Assembly (NCBI RefSeq): GCF_013141775.1
Contig: NZ_WHOB01000052.1
Span: 27,982-91,981, forward strand
Direction: 5' to 3'
Length of the DNA: 64,000 nucleotides
Source: Paenibacillus phytohabitans
Lineage (GTDB): Bacteria; Bacillota; Bacilli; Paenibacillales; Paenibacillaceae
The position numbers and the translations under genes are program-made. Shown one piece after another: positions 16,939-25,148 of the stretch (the stretch's first letter is position 1; each line of letters starts with the position of its first letter). Below the pieces are notes generated by a model. That model worked only from the letters and a program-made list of their open reading frames with translations. It was not told the origin of the DNA and searched no databases.

Positions 16939-18236
16939 AGCGACCTCAGGGCATTATAATGGCCCTCAATTGTATCATCAATATCCTGCTCGCTGTGCAC
17001 AGCGGATACGAACATGCCTTCAAACTGGGATGGGGGAACGCTGATGCCCTGATCAAGCATTTTGCCGAAATAACGCTTGAACAGATCCAGGTTGCTGGTC
17101 TTGGCCGTCTCGAAGTTGACAACCGGTCCTTCAGTGAAGAACGGGCAGACCATAGAGCCCACACGGTTAATCGTGAGAGGGATGCCAGTTTCCTGCGCGT
17201 TACGCTTAAGGCCCTCTTCCAGACGTGCACCCAGCACCTCCAGACGGGTATATACTTCAGGTGTCAGCAGCTTCAGCGTGCTGTAACCAGCCGCCATGGC
17301 CAGCGGATTCCCGCTGAGCGTACCTGCCTGGTAGATTGGACCAGAGGGAGCGATCTGCTCCATAATCTCTCTTTTGCCGCCATAAGCACCTACCGGGAGA
17401 CCGCCGCCGATAACCTTGCCGAAGCAGGTCAGATCAGGGTCCAGCCCGAACAGCCCTTGCGCACAGCCGCGGTCCACCCGGAAGCCGGTCATCACTTCAT
17501 CAAAAATCAATAACGCGCCATACCCCGTCGTCACCTTGCGCAGACCCTCCAGGAAGCCCGGAAGCGGAGGCACTACGCCCATATTCCCGGCAATCGGCTC
17601 AACAATCACAGCGGCAATCTCATTGCCGTAACGTTCGAACGCGATTTTGACCCCTTCCAGGTCATTGTAAGGTACTGTTATGGTGTTGATGGCTACACCT
17701 TCCGGCACACCGGGGCTATCCGGCAGACCCAAAGTGGCAACCCCGGAACCGGCTTTGATCAGCAGGCTGTCGGCGTGGCCGTGGTAAGAGCCTTCGAACT
17801 TGAGGATTTTGCTGCGTCCTGTATATCCGCGGGCCAGTCGAATGGCGCTCATCGTAGCTTCCGTTCCCGAGTTCACCATACGCACAATGTCCACCGATGC
17901 TACACGTTCCACCACGGTCTTGGCCATTTCCGTCTCCAGCAGTGTGGGTGCGCCGAAGCTTGTCCCTTTAACCGCAGTCTCCTGCAGCGCCTTCACCACC
18001 TCCGGATGGGCATGGCCCATAATCAGCGGTCCCCACGAGCAGACGTAGTCGATGAAGCTGTTGCCGTCGATATCGTAGATGCGCGAGCCTTCACCTCTGT
18101 CTACATAAAGCGGGGTTAATCCTACGGATTTGAATGCCCGGACCGGGCTGTTCACTCCTCCCGGAATATACTGTTTTGCTTCTTCAAAAGCTGTGCGGGA
18201 AGCCTCTTCCCTGCGTGTAAGCGGCACATTGCCCAT
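16935..18236 (-). CDS. hemL: Glutamate-1-semialdehyde 2,1-aminomutase
   Basis: HemL is a PLP enzyme that moves the amino group of glutamate-1-semialdehyde to give 5-aminolevulinate, the second step of the C5 haem pathway. The PLP lysine lies in CFGKVIGGGLPVGAYGG, preceded by LIFDEVMTGFR, which holds the aspartate that contacts the pyridine ring. The N-terminal YIPGGVNSPVRAFKSVG block is typical. The length of 433 residues is normal. It follows hemB by 44 bp and overlaps the pseudouridine synthase gene by four bases. Whether a second copy (gsaB) exists elsewhere cannot be told from this window. Confidence 0.97.
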   Translation of the reverse strand: MGNVPLTRREEASRTAFEEAKQYIPGGVNSPVRAFKSVGLTPLYVDRGEGSRIYDIDGNSFIDYVCSWGPLIMGHAHPEVVKALQETAVKGTSFGAPTLLETEMAKTVVERVASVDIVRMVNSGTEATMSAIRLARGYTGRSKILKFEGSYHGHADSLLIKAGSGVATLGLPDSPGVPEGVAINTITVPYNDLEGVKIAFERYGNEIAAVIVEPIAGNMGVVPPLPGFLEGLRKVTTGYGALLIFDEVMTGFRVDRGCAQGLFGLDPDLTCFGKVIGGGLPVGAYGGKREIMEQIAPSGPIYQAGTLSGNPLAMAAGYSTLKLLTPEVYTRLEVLGARLEEGLKRNAQETGIPLTINRVGSMVCPFFTEGPVVNFETAKTSNLDLFKRYFGKMLDQGISVPPSQFEGMFVSAVHSEQDIDDTIEGHYNALRSL

Positions 18237-18280
18237 GCTTCTTCACTCCTGCTCTGCTGAATTATACAGCTGAATATAGT

Positions 18281-19279
18281 CTAGCCGCGCAGCCAGCGGG
18301 CTGCATCCTTGGCGAAATACGTAATAATAATATCTGCTCCGGCACGCTTCATGCCGGTCAGCATTTCCAGGACAACTGCCTGCTCATCGATCCAGCCCTG
18401 CTGTGCGGCCGCTTTTACCATTGAATATTCACCGCTCACGTTGTAAGCCACCAGTGGCAGATCGAACTGGTCGCGGATCGTCCGGATGACATCCAGATAA
18501 GCCAGCGCGGGCTTAACCATCAGCATATCAGCGCCTTCCAGTACATCAGAATCGGCTTCGCGGATCGCTTCCCGCAGATTGGCCGGGTCCATCTGGTACG
18601 TCTTGCGGTTGCCGAATTGCGGTGCAGAATCTGCTGCTTCACGGAAGGGGCCGTAGAAGGCGGATGCGTATTTTACCGAATAGGACATAATCGGCACATG
18701 CTCAAAACCATTCTCGTCAAGGCCGCTGCGGATCGCCTGCACGAACCCGTCCATCATATTGGAAGGCGCGATAATATCCGCACCGGCCCGGGCCTGGGAT
18801 ACCGCCGTGCGGGTCAGCAGCTCCAGCGAAGCATCGTTGATAACATCACCGTGAACTACGCCGTCTACCGTATGGGTATGTACCATGCCGCAATGACCGT
18901 GGTCGGTGAATTCACACAGACAGGTGTCGGCGACAACCAGCAGCTCGGGATACCACTGCTTAATCAGCCGGGTAGCCTCCTGCACAATGCCGTCCTCAGC
19001 GAATCCGGAGGAGCCGATGGCGTCCTTCGTTTCGGGAATGCCGAACAGCAGTACGGCCGGAATTCCCAGGGAGGCAATCTCATCCACTTCCGCCTTCAGG
19101 GTATCCAGCGAGAAGTGATACACGCCGGGCATGGAGCCAATCTCATTCTTCACACCGGTACCGTAGGTTACAAATATCGGCTGGATAAAGTCCAGCACGT
19201 TCAGGACAGTCTCCCGCACCATTCCGCGGATTCCGGCTGTACCGCGCAAGCGGCGGTGTCTAGTTATTGGAAAGCTCAT
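18281..19279 (-). CDS. hemB: Porphobilinogen synthase (5-aminolevulinate dehydratase)
   Basis: HemB condenses two 5-aminolevulinate molecules to porphobilinogen. The cysteine-rich zinc site DTCLCEFTDHGHCG is present, so this is the zinc-dependent type. The two Schiff-base lysines are in MSYSVKYASAFYGPFR and DMLMVKPALAYLDVI. The length of 332 residues is usual. The start ATG 19279 has an AGGAGG-like site upstream. About 150 bp separate it from the cobA-hemD stop. That short gap shows no clear promoter, so transcription with the upstream haem genes is the simplest reading. Confidence 0.97.
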   Translation of the reverse strand: MSFPITRHRRLRGTAGIRGMVRETVLNVLDFIQPIFVTYGTGVKNEIGSMPGVYHFSLDTLKAEVDEIASLGIPAVLLFGIPETKDAIGSSGFAEDGIVQEATRLIKQWYPELLVVADTCLCEFTDHGHCGMVHTHTVDGVVHGDVINDASLELLTRTAVSQARAGADIIAPSNMMDGFVQAIRSGLDENGFEHVPIMSYSVKYASAFYGPFREAADSAPQFGNRKTYQMDPANLREAIREADSDVLEGADMLMVKPALAYLDVIRTIRDQFDLPLVAYNVSGEYSMVKAAAQQGWIDEQAVVLEMLTGMKRAGADIIITYFAKDAARWLRG

Positions 19280-19431
19280 TGCTGTTTCCTCCTGTACAGT
19301 AAGTATTTAAACACATCTATCTGTCTCAAGCCTTATTCGAATATGAAAACACAAAATGCAAAGTTGAAATGCATTGTTCAAAATTGCAGGGCCCAGACTG
19401 CATAGCGGAATAGCGGAAACCAGGCCGCAGG

Positions 19432-20988
19432 TTATCTGAGCCTCGTTGTTTCATTCCAGCGGCAGAGCTCCTGCACCAGCCCTTCGATCGTCGCTTCGTC
19501 CGGGAGCAAGCCCGGAGTCAACCCGGCCTCCACAGCAGTCTGTTCGGTTACCGGACCTATGCAGGCGATTTTGACCCCCGCCAGCAGCGTCAGCGGATCT
19601 TCCAGGCCCATCCGTTTCAGGATAGAGATGAAGTTGCGCACCGTGGAAGAGCTGGTGAAGGTGACCGCATGAATCCGTTTCTCTTCGAGCAGCTTCACCA
19701 GTTCAATATCATCTTCACCAGTAACCACAGTCTCATACGTATCCACTTCAGTCACTTCCAGCTCCAGCTCCTTCAGCTTGCCGGGCAGCCACTCGCGCGC
19801 CAGATCGCCGCGCGGCAGCAGCACCTTCTGCCCCGGCTGCAGCTGATCGCCGAAGGCTTCAATCAGCCCTTCTGCCTGGAACCGTCCAGGCAGCTCTTCG
19901 GCAATCAGCCCGCGCCCGGCAAGTGCCGCAGCTGTACCGGGTCCCACCGCGCATATCCGCGCGTGGTGCAGACCGCGCAGATCGGTCTTCAACTGCGCCA
20001 GATGGCGCATGAAGAAGTCCACGCCGTTCGGACTGGTGAAGAACACCCAGTCGTACTCTGGAAGCCGGCCAAGCGCTGAAGCAATCTCTGCCTGCTTGTC
20101 CGCATCACGCTGCATAACCGTCTCAATGACCGGGAACTCATACGGTTCGCCTCCAAGCTCCTCGATCCGGTCTACCAGTTCGCTGGCCTGGCTGCGGGCC
20201 CGCGTCACCACAATCCGCTTGCCGAACAGCGGCATCGCCTCAACCCACATGAGGTGCTCCCGCTGGAGCACTACATCGCCGACAACGATAACGGCCGGCG
20301 GCTGGAAATCCGCCGCCTTGACCTTCTCCTCAATGTCGGCAAGCGTGCCGGTCAGTGTCTCCTGATCGGCACGTGTCCCCCAGCGCACCAGCGCCACCGG
20401 CGTTTCCGGCGGACGCCCGTGCTTCATCAGCTGGGCGCTGATATATCCGATTTTGGCGACGCCCATCAGGAACACCAGGGTTCCCGTGGCATTCGTCACC
20501 TTATCCCAATGAATGGAATGATCCAGCTTATCCGGGCTCTCATGTCCGGTAATGATCGACAGGGAAGACGCAGCCTCCCGGTGGGTTACCGGAATACCGG
20601 CGTACGCCGGGACGCTGATAGCCGAGGTAATACCCGGCACAATCTCGTAGTAGATGCCATGCCGCCGCAGCAGCTCCGCTTCTTCTCCCACCCGGCCAAA
20701 AATCACCGGGTCTCCGCCCTTCAGACGCACTACCGTTTTGCCCTCCAGAGCGAGATCGACAAGCAGCTGATTAATGTCCTCCTGCTTCATCGTATGGCGG
20801 TCCGGCAGCTTGCCTACGTATATTTTCTCCCCGCCCGGCTTCATCCACTTCAACAGCCTTGGACTCGCCAGACGGTCATAGACCAGCACATCTGCCTTCT
20901 GGATACACTCCAGACCTTTAACCGTAATCAGCTTGGCATCCCCCGGACCTGCACCTACAAGATAAACCTTCCCCGCCATCTCCGTCAT
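19432..20988 (-). CDS. CobA-HemD fusion: uroporphyrinogen-III C-methyltransferase and synthase
   Basis: A bifunctional protein of 518 residues. Residues 1-245 are a SAM-dependent uroporphyrinogen-III methyltransferase (CobA/SUMT): VYLVGAGPGDAKLITVKG, then VVRLKGGDPVIFGRVGEEAE and VPGITSAISVPAYAGIPVTHR. Residues about 255-515 are uroporphyrinogen-III synthase (HemD): GKRIVVTRARSQASELV, FTSPNGVDFFM, FTSSSTVRNF and IGPVTEQTA. The two halves act in sequence: HemD makes uroporphyrinogen III and CobA methylates it to precorrin-2 for sirohaem or cobalamin. Such fusions are known in several Bacillota. SirC at 22874 supplies the next step. The gene starts 18 bp after the hemC stop. Confidence 0.94.
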   Translation of the reverse strand: MTEMAGKVYLVGAGPGDAKLITVKGLECIQKADVLVYDRLASPRLLKWMKPGGEKIYVGKLPDRHTMKQEDINQLLVDLALEGKTVVRLKGGDPVIFGRVGEEAELLRRHGIYYEIVPGITSAISVPAYAGIPVTHREAASSLSIITGHESPDKLDHSIHWDKVTNATGTLVFLMGVAKIGYISAQLMKHGRPPETPVALVRWGTRADQETLTGTLADIEEKVKAADFQPPAVIVVGDVVLQREHLMWVEAMPLFGKRIVVTRARSQASELVDRIEELGGEPYEFPVIETVMQRDADKQAEIASALGRLPEYDWVFFTSPNGVDFFMRHLAQLKTDLRGLHHARICAVGPGTAAALAGRGLIAEELPGRFQAEGLIEAFGDQLQPGQKVLLPRGDLAREWLPGKLKELELEVTEVDTYETVVTGEDDIELVKLLEEKRIHAVTFTSSSTVRNFISILKRMGLEDPLTLLAGVKIACIGPVTEQTAVEAGLTPGLLPDEATIEGLVQELCRWNETTRLR

Positions 20989-21006
20989 CCCCCTATCACC
21001 TTATCC

Positions 21007-22008
21007 CTAAATATCCTGTCCCTTTACATCCGCCAAAATCTTCTCTGCGCCCCTGGCAATCAGCTTGCGGGCAACCTCCGCACCGAGCTGCACCGGATCC
21101 TTCCCCGTACAGGTTTCTTTAAGGATTACCGATCCGTCCGGTGTTCCCACCATTCCGGTTAAAGTGATTGACAGGCCGCCTTCTCCAGAAGTCCCGCCGG
21201 AATGAATAGTCCCGGTTGTTCCCGTTGTCACGGCTTCCTCCGTGTCCAGCACAGCGTAGGCGCCGATCGGCACCTGACAGCCGCCGTTCAGCGCGCCGAG
21301 GAATGTGCGCTCCGCCGTCACCGTAAGAGCGGTGCGCTCATCATTGTAGAGCGCGAGCAGCTTACGCAGCTCCTCATCGTCCTCACGGCATTCGATGCCG
21401 AGAGCTCCCTGGCCTACAGCGGGCAGGCAGATTTCCGGCGGCAGATAAGCCGTTACCCGGTCCTGCCAGCCCATCCGCGACAAGCCTGCCGCTGCCAGCA
21501 GAATCGCGTCGTATTCGCCGCTCTCCAGCTTCTTCAGCCGCGAGTCAATATTGCCGCGTACCGGCTCAATTACCAGATCCGGCCGGAGCGCGGCCAGCTG
21601 GCTGGAGCGCCGCAGGCTGCTTGTGCCTACGCGCGCGCCCTGCGGCAGATCCTCAAGGCCTGCTCCGCTGCTTGAGATCAGGCAATCCCGCGGATCTACC
21701 CGCTTCGGTACTGCACCATTAATCAAGCCTTCCGGCAATTCGGAAGGCATATCCTTCATACTATGTACTGCCATATCGATTTCTTTGGCCAGCATGGCCT
21801 GCTCAATTTCCTTCACAAAAAGACCCTTACCGCCCACCTTGGACAGTGTGACATCAAGAATCCGGTCGCCTTTGGTAACAATCTTATGCACCTCAAAAGT
21901 AAAATCAAACCCATGCTCCCCGCTAAGCCGCTCCAGATCGGCAATCACATGCCCTGTCTGCGTCAGCGCCAGCGCACTCTGTCTGCTGCCCACAATAATC
22001 TTCCGCAT
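21007..22008 (-). CDS. hemC: Hydroxymethylbilane synthase
   Basis: HemC (porphobilinogen deaminase) polymerises four porphobilinogens into hydroxymethylbilane. The cysteine that carries the dipyrromethane cofactor lies in FLGALNGGCQVPIGAYA. The N-terminal IIVGSRQSALALTQTGHV, the HSMKDMPSELPEGL block with the catalytic aspartate, and GTSSLRRSSQL are all present. The protein has 333 residues, slightly longer than usual because of a T/G/S-rich stretch near residue 265. GGGGGAATGG precedes the ATG. The 865-bp gap upstream, between hemC and sirC, is filled with tandem repeats. Confidence 0.97.
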   Translation of the reverse strand: MRKIIVGSRQSALALTQTGHVIADLERLSGEHGFDFTFEVHKIVTKGDRILDVTLSKVGGKGLFVKEIEQAMLAKEIDMAVHSMKDMPSELPEGLINGAVPKRVDPRDCLISSSGAGLEDLPQGARVGTSSLRRSSQLAALRPDLVIEPVRGNIDSRLKKLESGEYDAILLAAAGLSRMGWQDRVTAYLPPEICLPAVGQGALGIECREDDEELRKLLALYNDERTALTVTAERTFLGALNGGCQVPIGAYAVLDTEEAVTTGTTGTIHSGGTSGEGGLSITLTGMVGTPDGSVILKETCTGKDPVQLGAEVARKLIARGAEKILADVKGQDI

Positions 22009-22085
22009 GAACCATTCCCCCTGTTCAAGTTACCTGCACCCGCCCTGTTTCCTGCACGATACCTCTCATTCGCTCAATTGTGTCA

Positions 22086-22384
22086 CTATTATTGCTGGAA
22101 TCAAGGGCACTTTTGCCCTTGATTCGCTCCTTCGCTCCACTATTGCTGGAATTAAGGGCACTTTTGCCCTTCATTTGCTCATTCGCGCCAATTTCGCCGG
22201 AATCAAGGGCACTTTTACCCTTCATTTGCTCATCTGAGCTACTTTTACTGGAATTAAGGGGATTTATACCACTAATTTGTTCATTTCGGGCGATTTTGCC
22301 CGAATTAGAGGGATTTATCCCTCTAATTCGCTCATTTCGGCGGATTTAGCCCAAATCAAAGGGATTTATCCCTCTATTTTACCG
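22086..22384. repeat. Six-unit 51-bp hairpin array upstream of hemC
   Basis: Six degenerate units repeat at exactly 51 bp. Each carries an 18-bp palindrome, starting at 22103, 22154, 22205, 22256, 22307 and 22358. Arms change together: AAGGGCA/TGCCCTT in units 1-2 and AGAGGGAT/ATCCCTCT in unit 5, with mixed forms between. Unit 5 extends to a 13-bp stem. Flanks share ATTTGCTCATTTCG-like sequence. Short frames are open in both strands because 51 is a multiple of three, but paired changes in the arms favour a structural role over coding. It lies about 80-375 bp upstream of hemC. Confidence 0.8.
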
Positions 22385-22745
22385 CACAACAGTCAGCTTT
22401 GGTCATTCCAGCCACATACCCGCGAATCCGCCCAGTTCAACGTCATAAACACATCCACTTATTCTACTTATTCGTCCATTTCTCTAATCATTCGGCGTTC
22501 GGCCGTTCGTCCATTTAATCGTCTATTCAATATGTGGACATCAAGCATCAACCCGCCTTTGTTTGGAACAGATTCAGCTGCACGATCCTGTCGGCAGCTT
22601 GAGTCAATTTCTGCAGCCGCTTAAGTCTTTGCAGACTTAGTTTTGAAGCAGTCTTAATGATTGATGAATTAGTTTTGAAGCAGCCAGAGCAGATGCAAAC
22701 TTACTCCGCAATCGCAGCAGTTGTACTTGATGCTTGCTCTATCCG
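22385..22745. other. Non-coding gap inside the haem operon
   Basis: Between the 51-bp and 39-bp arrays I see no gene. The only repetition is a TTAGTTTTGAAGCAG motif present twice (about 22640 and 22671). AT content is higher than in the flanking genes. Confidence 0.5.
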
Positions 22746-22873
22746 CTTGTTCGATCTACGTCTCCTGATGACCTGCTGCACCCGATCAATCGATCTACGC
22801 CTCCCGATGACCTGCTCCACCCACTCATTCGATCTACGCCTCCCGATGGGCCGACTCCACCCGATCATTCCGC
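22746..22873. repeat. 39-bp tandem repeat, three units
   Basis: The sequence CGATCTACGYCTCCYGATG recurs at 22752, 22791 and 22830, an exact 39-bp period. It lies directly downstream of the sirC stop. The third unit diverges after GATGGGCC. Confidence 0.75.
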
Positions 22874-23521
22874 CTACTCCTCACGGTTACACGCAATCCA
22901 TGATTCGATAACCTCTGATGTCCATGGTAAAAAGGTGCCCTGTCTCATCTTATTCAACACATCCAGCTTCCCCAGCTTCCGGAGCAGCCGTGCGCGAACC
23001 TCGGGCGATGGCTCCAGCCGCTTGATTTCGGTACGCAGCTCATACAGGAAATCCAGATAAGGCTCGTATTCCTCGCCCAGCAGCCCGGCGATCTGCGCCG
23101 TGATCTGCGCAGCAGCGGACGGTCCCGCCCCGGAGGTCGAGACCGCAACCGTCAACCGCCCCCGCCGGAGGATACCGGGCGTGATGAAGCTGCCCGCCTC
23201 GGCGTGGCTGGCCACATTGACCGGCAGGCCCAGCATCCGGGCCTCCCCGGCCACCGCTTCATTCACCGCCCTGTCGCTGCTGGCGGCATAGACCAAGACA
23301 GCTCCCTGGAGATCTCCGGGAGCATAGGGGCGGCTGACCCATTTCAGCCGCCCCTCCGCAGCCGCTGCGGACAACGTCCCGCTAAGCGCAGGACTGACAA
23401 TCACCAGCTCCGCTCCTGCCTCCAGCAGCGGAGCCGCTTTACGTTCAGCCACAGCTCCGCCGCCGATCATTACCACCAGTCTGCCCTGAACATCCAGCAT
23501 AATGGGCAAATATTTGCTCAT
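22874..23521 (-). CDS. Precorrin-2 dehydrogenase / sirohydrochlorin ferrochelatase-like
   Basis: SirC/CysG-N type protein of 215 residues. It oxidises precorrin-2 to sirohydrochlorin with NAD. It is too short for a clear chelatase claim beyond that of Met8-like proteins. The N-terminal dinucleotide fold reads LPIMLDVQGRLVVMIGGGAVAERKA. The central block VNVASHAEAGSFITPGILRRGRLTVAVSTSGAGPSAA is the family hallmark. The helical C-terminus is present. GGAG lies nine bases before ATG 23521. It works with the CobA domain of the fused protein at 19432. It sits in the usual haem-operon place between hemX and hemC but is isolated by repeat-filled gaps on both sides. Confidence 0.92.
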   Translation of the reverse strand: MSKYLPIMLDVQGRLVVMIGGGAVAERKAAPLLEAGAELVIVSPALSGTLSAAAAEGRLKWVSRPYAPGDLQGAVLVYAASSDRAVNEAVAGEARMLGLPVNVASHAEAGSFITPGILRRGRLTVAVSTSGAGPSAAAQITAQIAGLLGEEYEPYLDFLYELRTEIKRLEPSPEVRARLLRKLGKLDVLNKMRQGTFLPWTSEVIESWIACNREE

Positions 23522-23609
23522 CCCGCCTCACTCCAGCATCCGAAAATTAACTATACTCCACACCACAATACCCCAGCTTGCTCAACTAAGAAATCAGTCC
23601 CCGGTTGCC

Positions 23610-23638
23610 ACTACAGCAGGACAGCAGGACAGCAGGAC
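23610..23638. repeat. Short 10-bp tandem repeat
   Basis: The 10-bp unit CAGCAGGACA is repeated three to four times upstream of sirC. It is the promoter-proximal edge of a larger repeat-rich gap. Confidence 0.6.
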
Positions 23639-23664
23639 AGCGCACTAGAAAAGCTTTCTCATTA

Positions 23665-23800
23665 GGCCCATAGCACTTCAGTACAATAACTCGCTCCATA
23701 GCCACTATAGCACTTCAGTACAATAACTCGCTTCATTAGCCACCATTACATTTCAGTTCAATCACTCGCTCCATGAGCCACTATAGTACTTCAGGCAATC
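23665..23800. repeat. 37-38-bp tandem repeat, four degenerate units
   Basis: CACTTCAG-like cores end at 23681, 23718, 23756 and 23794, giving periods of 37, 38 and 38 bp. Units read roughly AGCACTTCAGTACAATAACT followed by CGCTCCATAGCCACTAT. The CACTTCAG core is shared with the 24-bp array that follows. Confidence 0.7.
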
Positions 23801-23913
23801 GCCTGCGCTCCTTAGCCGCCACAACCTGCCCGTATAACTTCCCGTTTCTTGCCTGTACATTCCAGCATAACCCCTTACTTCTTATACACCTGTGCTCTCG
23901 AGCACAATTCAGT

Positions 23914-24298
23914 CGCCTCCGCACTTCAGCACACTACCGCCCCCGCACTTCAGCAGACCAGCCGCCTCTGCACTTCAGCACACTACCGCCTCTGCACTTC
24001 AGCACACCAGCCACCACTGCACTTCAGCACACCAGCCGCCTCTGCACTTCAGCACACTATCCATCTCTGCACTTCAGCACACTACCGCCTCCGTACTTCA
24101 GCACCAGCCGCCTCCGCACTTCAGCACACTAGCTGCCTCCGCACTTCAGCACCAGCCGCCTCCGCACTTCAACACACCAGCCGCCTCTGCACTTCAGCAC
24201 ACTACCGCCTCCGTACTCCAGCACACCAGTCGCCTCCGCACTTCAGCACACTTGCTGCCTCCACACTTCAGCACACTAGCCGCCTGCATTCCAGCACC
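23914..24298. repeat. 24-bp minisatellite, about 16 units, inside the haem operon
   Basis: About sixteen units of 22-25 bp with consensus GCACTTCAGCACACYASCCGCC run without spacers across 385 bp. Unit length varies, so no single frame is kept. The strand is strongly biased: almost no G runs on plus and C-rich with CTTCAG repeated. It lies between the stop of the hemX-like gene (24315) and sirC (23521), in a gap of 793 bp, where transcripts of the haem operon would cross it. Confidence 0.85.
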
Positions 24299-24314
24299 TG
24301 GCTTACCAGATCTA

Positions 24315-25148
24315 CTACCCGCCCCAGCCATGGAACTCAGACCATGAATTCAGCAGGAAATTAAGGATGATAAAACCATAGCCGGTGATCGCCCAGCGTG
24401 CCATCGCAGTGCCGCTTCTGCGGCCGGAAACCTTCAATACTATATAGAGTATGTAGACTCCGAGGCCGATAAGCGTAGTCAGCACCTTCAGATCCTGGAA
24501 CAGCGGCGTCCGCCCTTCCGCAATAATCGACAAGCCTGCCAGAATGAGCGAGGCCAGCAGCAGCGGCACACCGGCAAGGATAGCAGTATACGAATATTTG
24601 TCCATTGTCTCCAGGCTTGGGAGCCTGCGGACACGGTCATCCCACTTCTTATTCTTAAGCTTGGTATGCAGAAACAAATACATTATCGCAAATACGGTCC
24701 CCAGTGTCAGTGCGGCAAAGCTCAAATTGGCCAAAATCACATGCATCGCCAGCCAGCCGTGCACCGCACTCCAGCTCTGCAAGGCATGATCCTCTGCGGT
24801 CAGCCATACCCGGTTCAGCAGAAACACGCTGAACCCTGCCATGCTGAGCAGCAGAATCGTAAACTCGCCGCCCCGCGTGTACGCAACGGCAAGTGAGATC
24901 ACCACCATACTGAAGGAGAACCAGAACAGGAAGTCGTACGGTGTGAAGATCGGCAGACCGCCCTCCTGGGAGAAGCGGATCGCCAGCCCCGCAAGCTGCA
25001 GCAGGCCCACAACAGCAAGAAGCCCTGTGCCCAGCCGCTTTCCGCCCGGATTGCGCCGAAGGCAATCCGAGAAAACAAACAGCAGGCTCAGGGCATATAG
25101 CAGCAGAGCGGCATCATATATTCCGTTCAGCAGTTGCATGTCGCTCAC
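24315..25148 (-). CDS. hemX: HemX-like / CcsA-type integral membrane cytochrome assembly protein
   Basis: A 277-residue protein with about eight transmembrane helices, a member of the cytochrome c assembly (CcsA/ResC/HemX) family. The family's tryptophan-rich region is replaced by SWSAVHGWLAMHVILANLSFAALTLGTVFAIMYL, with histidines that may contact haem. The C-terminus ends with LNFLLNSWSEFHGW, also typical. In Bacillus, HemX lowers the amount of glutamyl-tRNA reductase. The start overlaps the hemA stop by four bases (ATGA), so translational coupling is likely. The function as a HemA regulator is inferred from position and family. Confidence 0.88.
   Translation of the reverse strand: MSDMQLLNGIYDAALLLYALSLLFVFSDCLRRNPGGKRLGTGLLAVVGLLQLAGLAIRFSQEGGLPIFTPYDFLFWFSFSMVVISLAVAYTRGGEFTILLLSMAGFSVFLLNRVWLTAEDHALQSWSAVHGWLAMHVILANLSFAALTLGTVFAIMYLFLHTKLKNKKWDDRVRRLPSLETMDKYSYTAILAGVPLLLASLILAGLSIIAEGRTPLFQDLKVLTTLIGLGVYILYIVLKVSGRRSGTAMARWAITGYGFIILNFLLNSWSEFHGWGG

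Noticed and set aside
22025..22349. Small open frames with a 17-residue period on both strands of the 51-bp array
   Set aside because: The period is a multiple of three, so frames stay open by chance. The minus frame lacks a proper start for the full array, and arm covariation points to structure.
23914..24298. Possible CRISPR array
   Set aside because: Units of 22-25 bp follow each other directly with no spacers, no palindromic repeat and no cas genes nearby.
23773..24364. Three overlapping plus-strand open frames across the minisatellite, up to 171 residues
   Set aside because: They are open in all frames because the repeat unit lacks stop codons. They have no ribosome site, unit length drifts out of frame, and the products are low-complexity.
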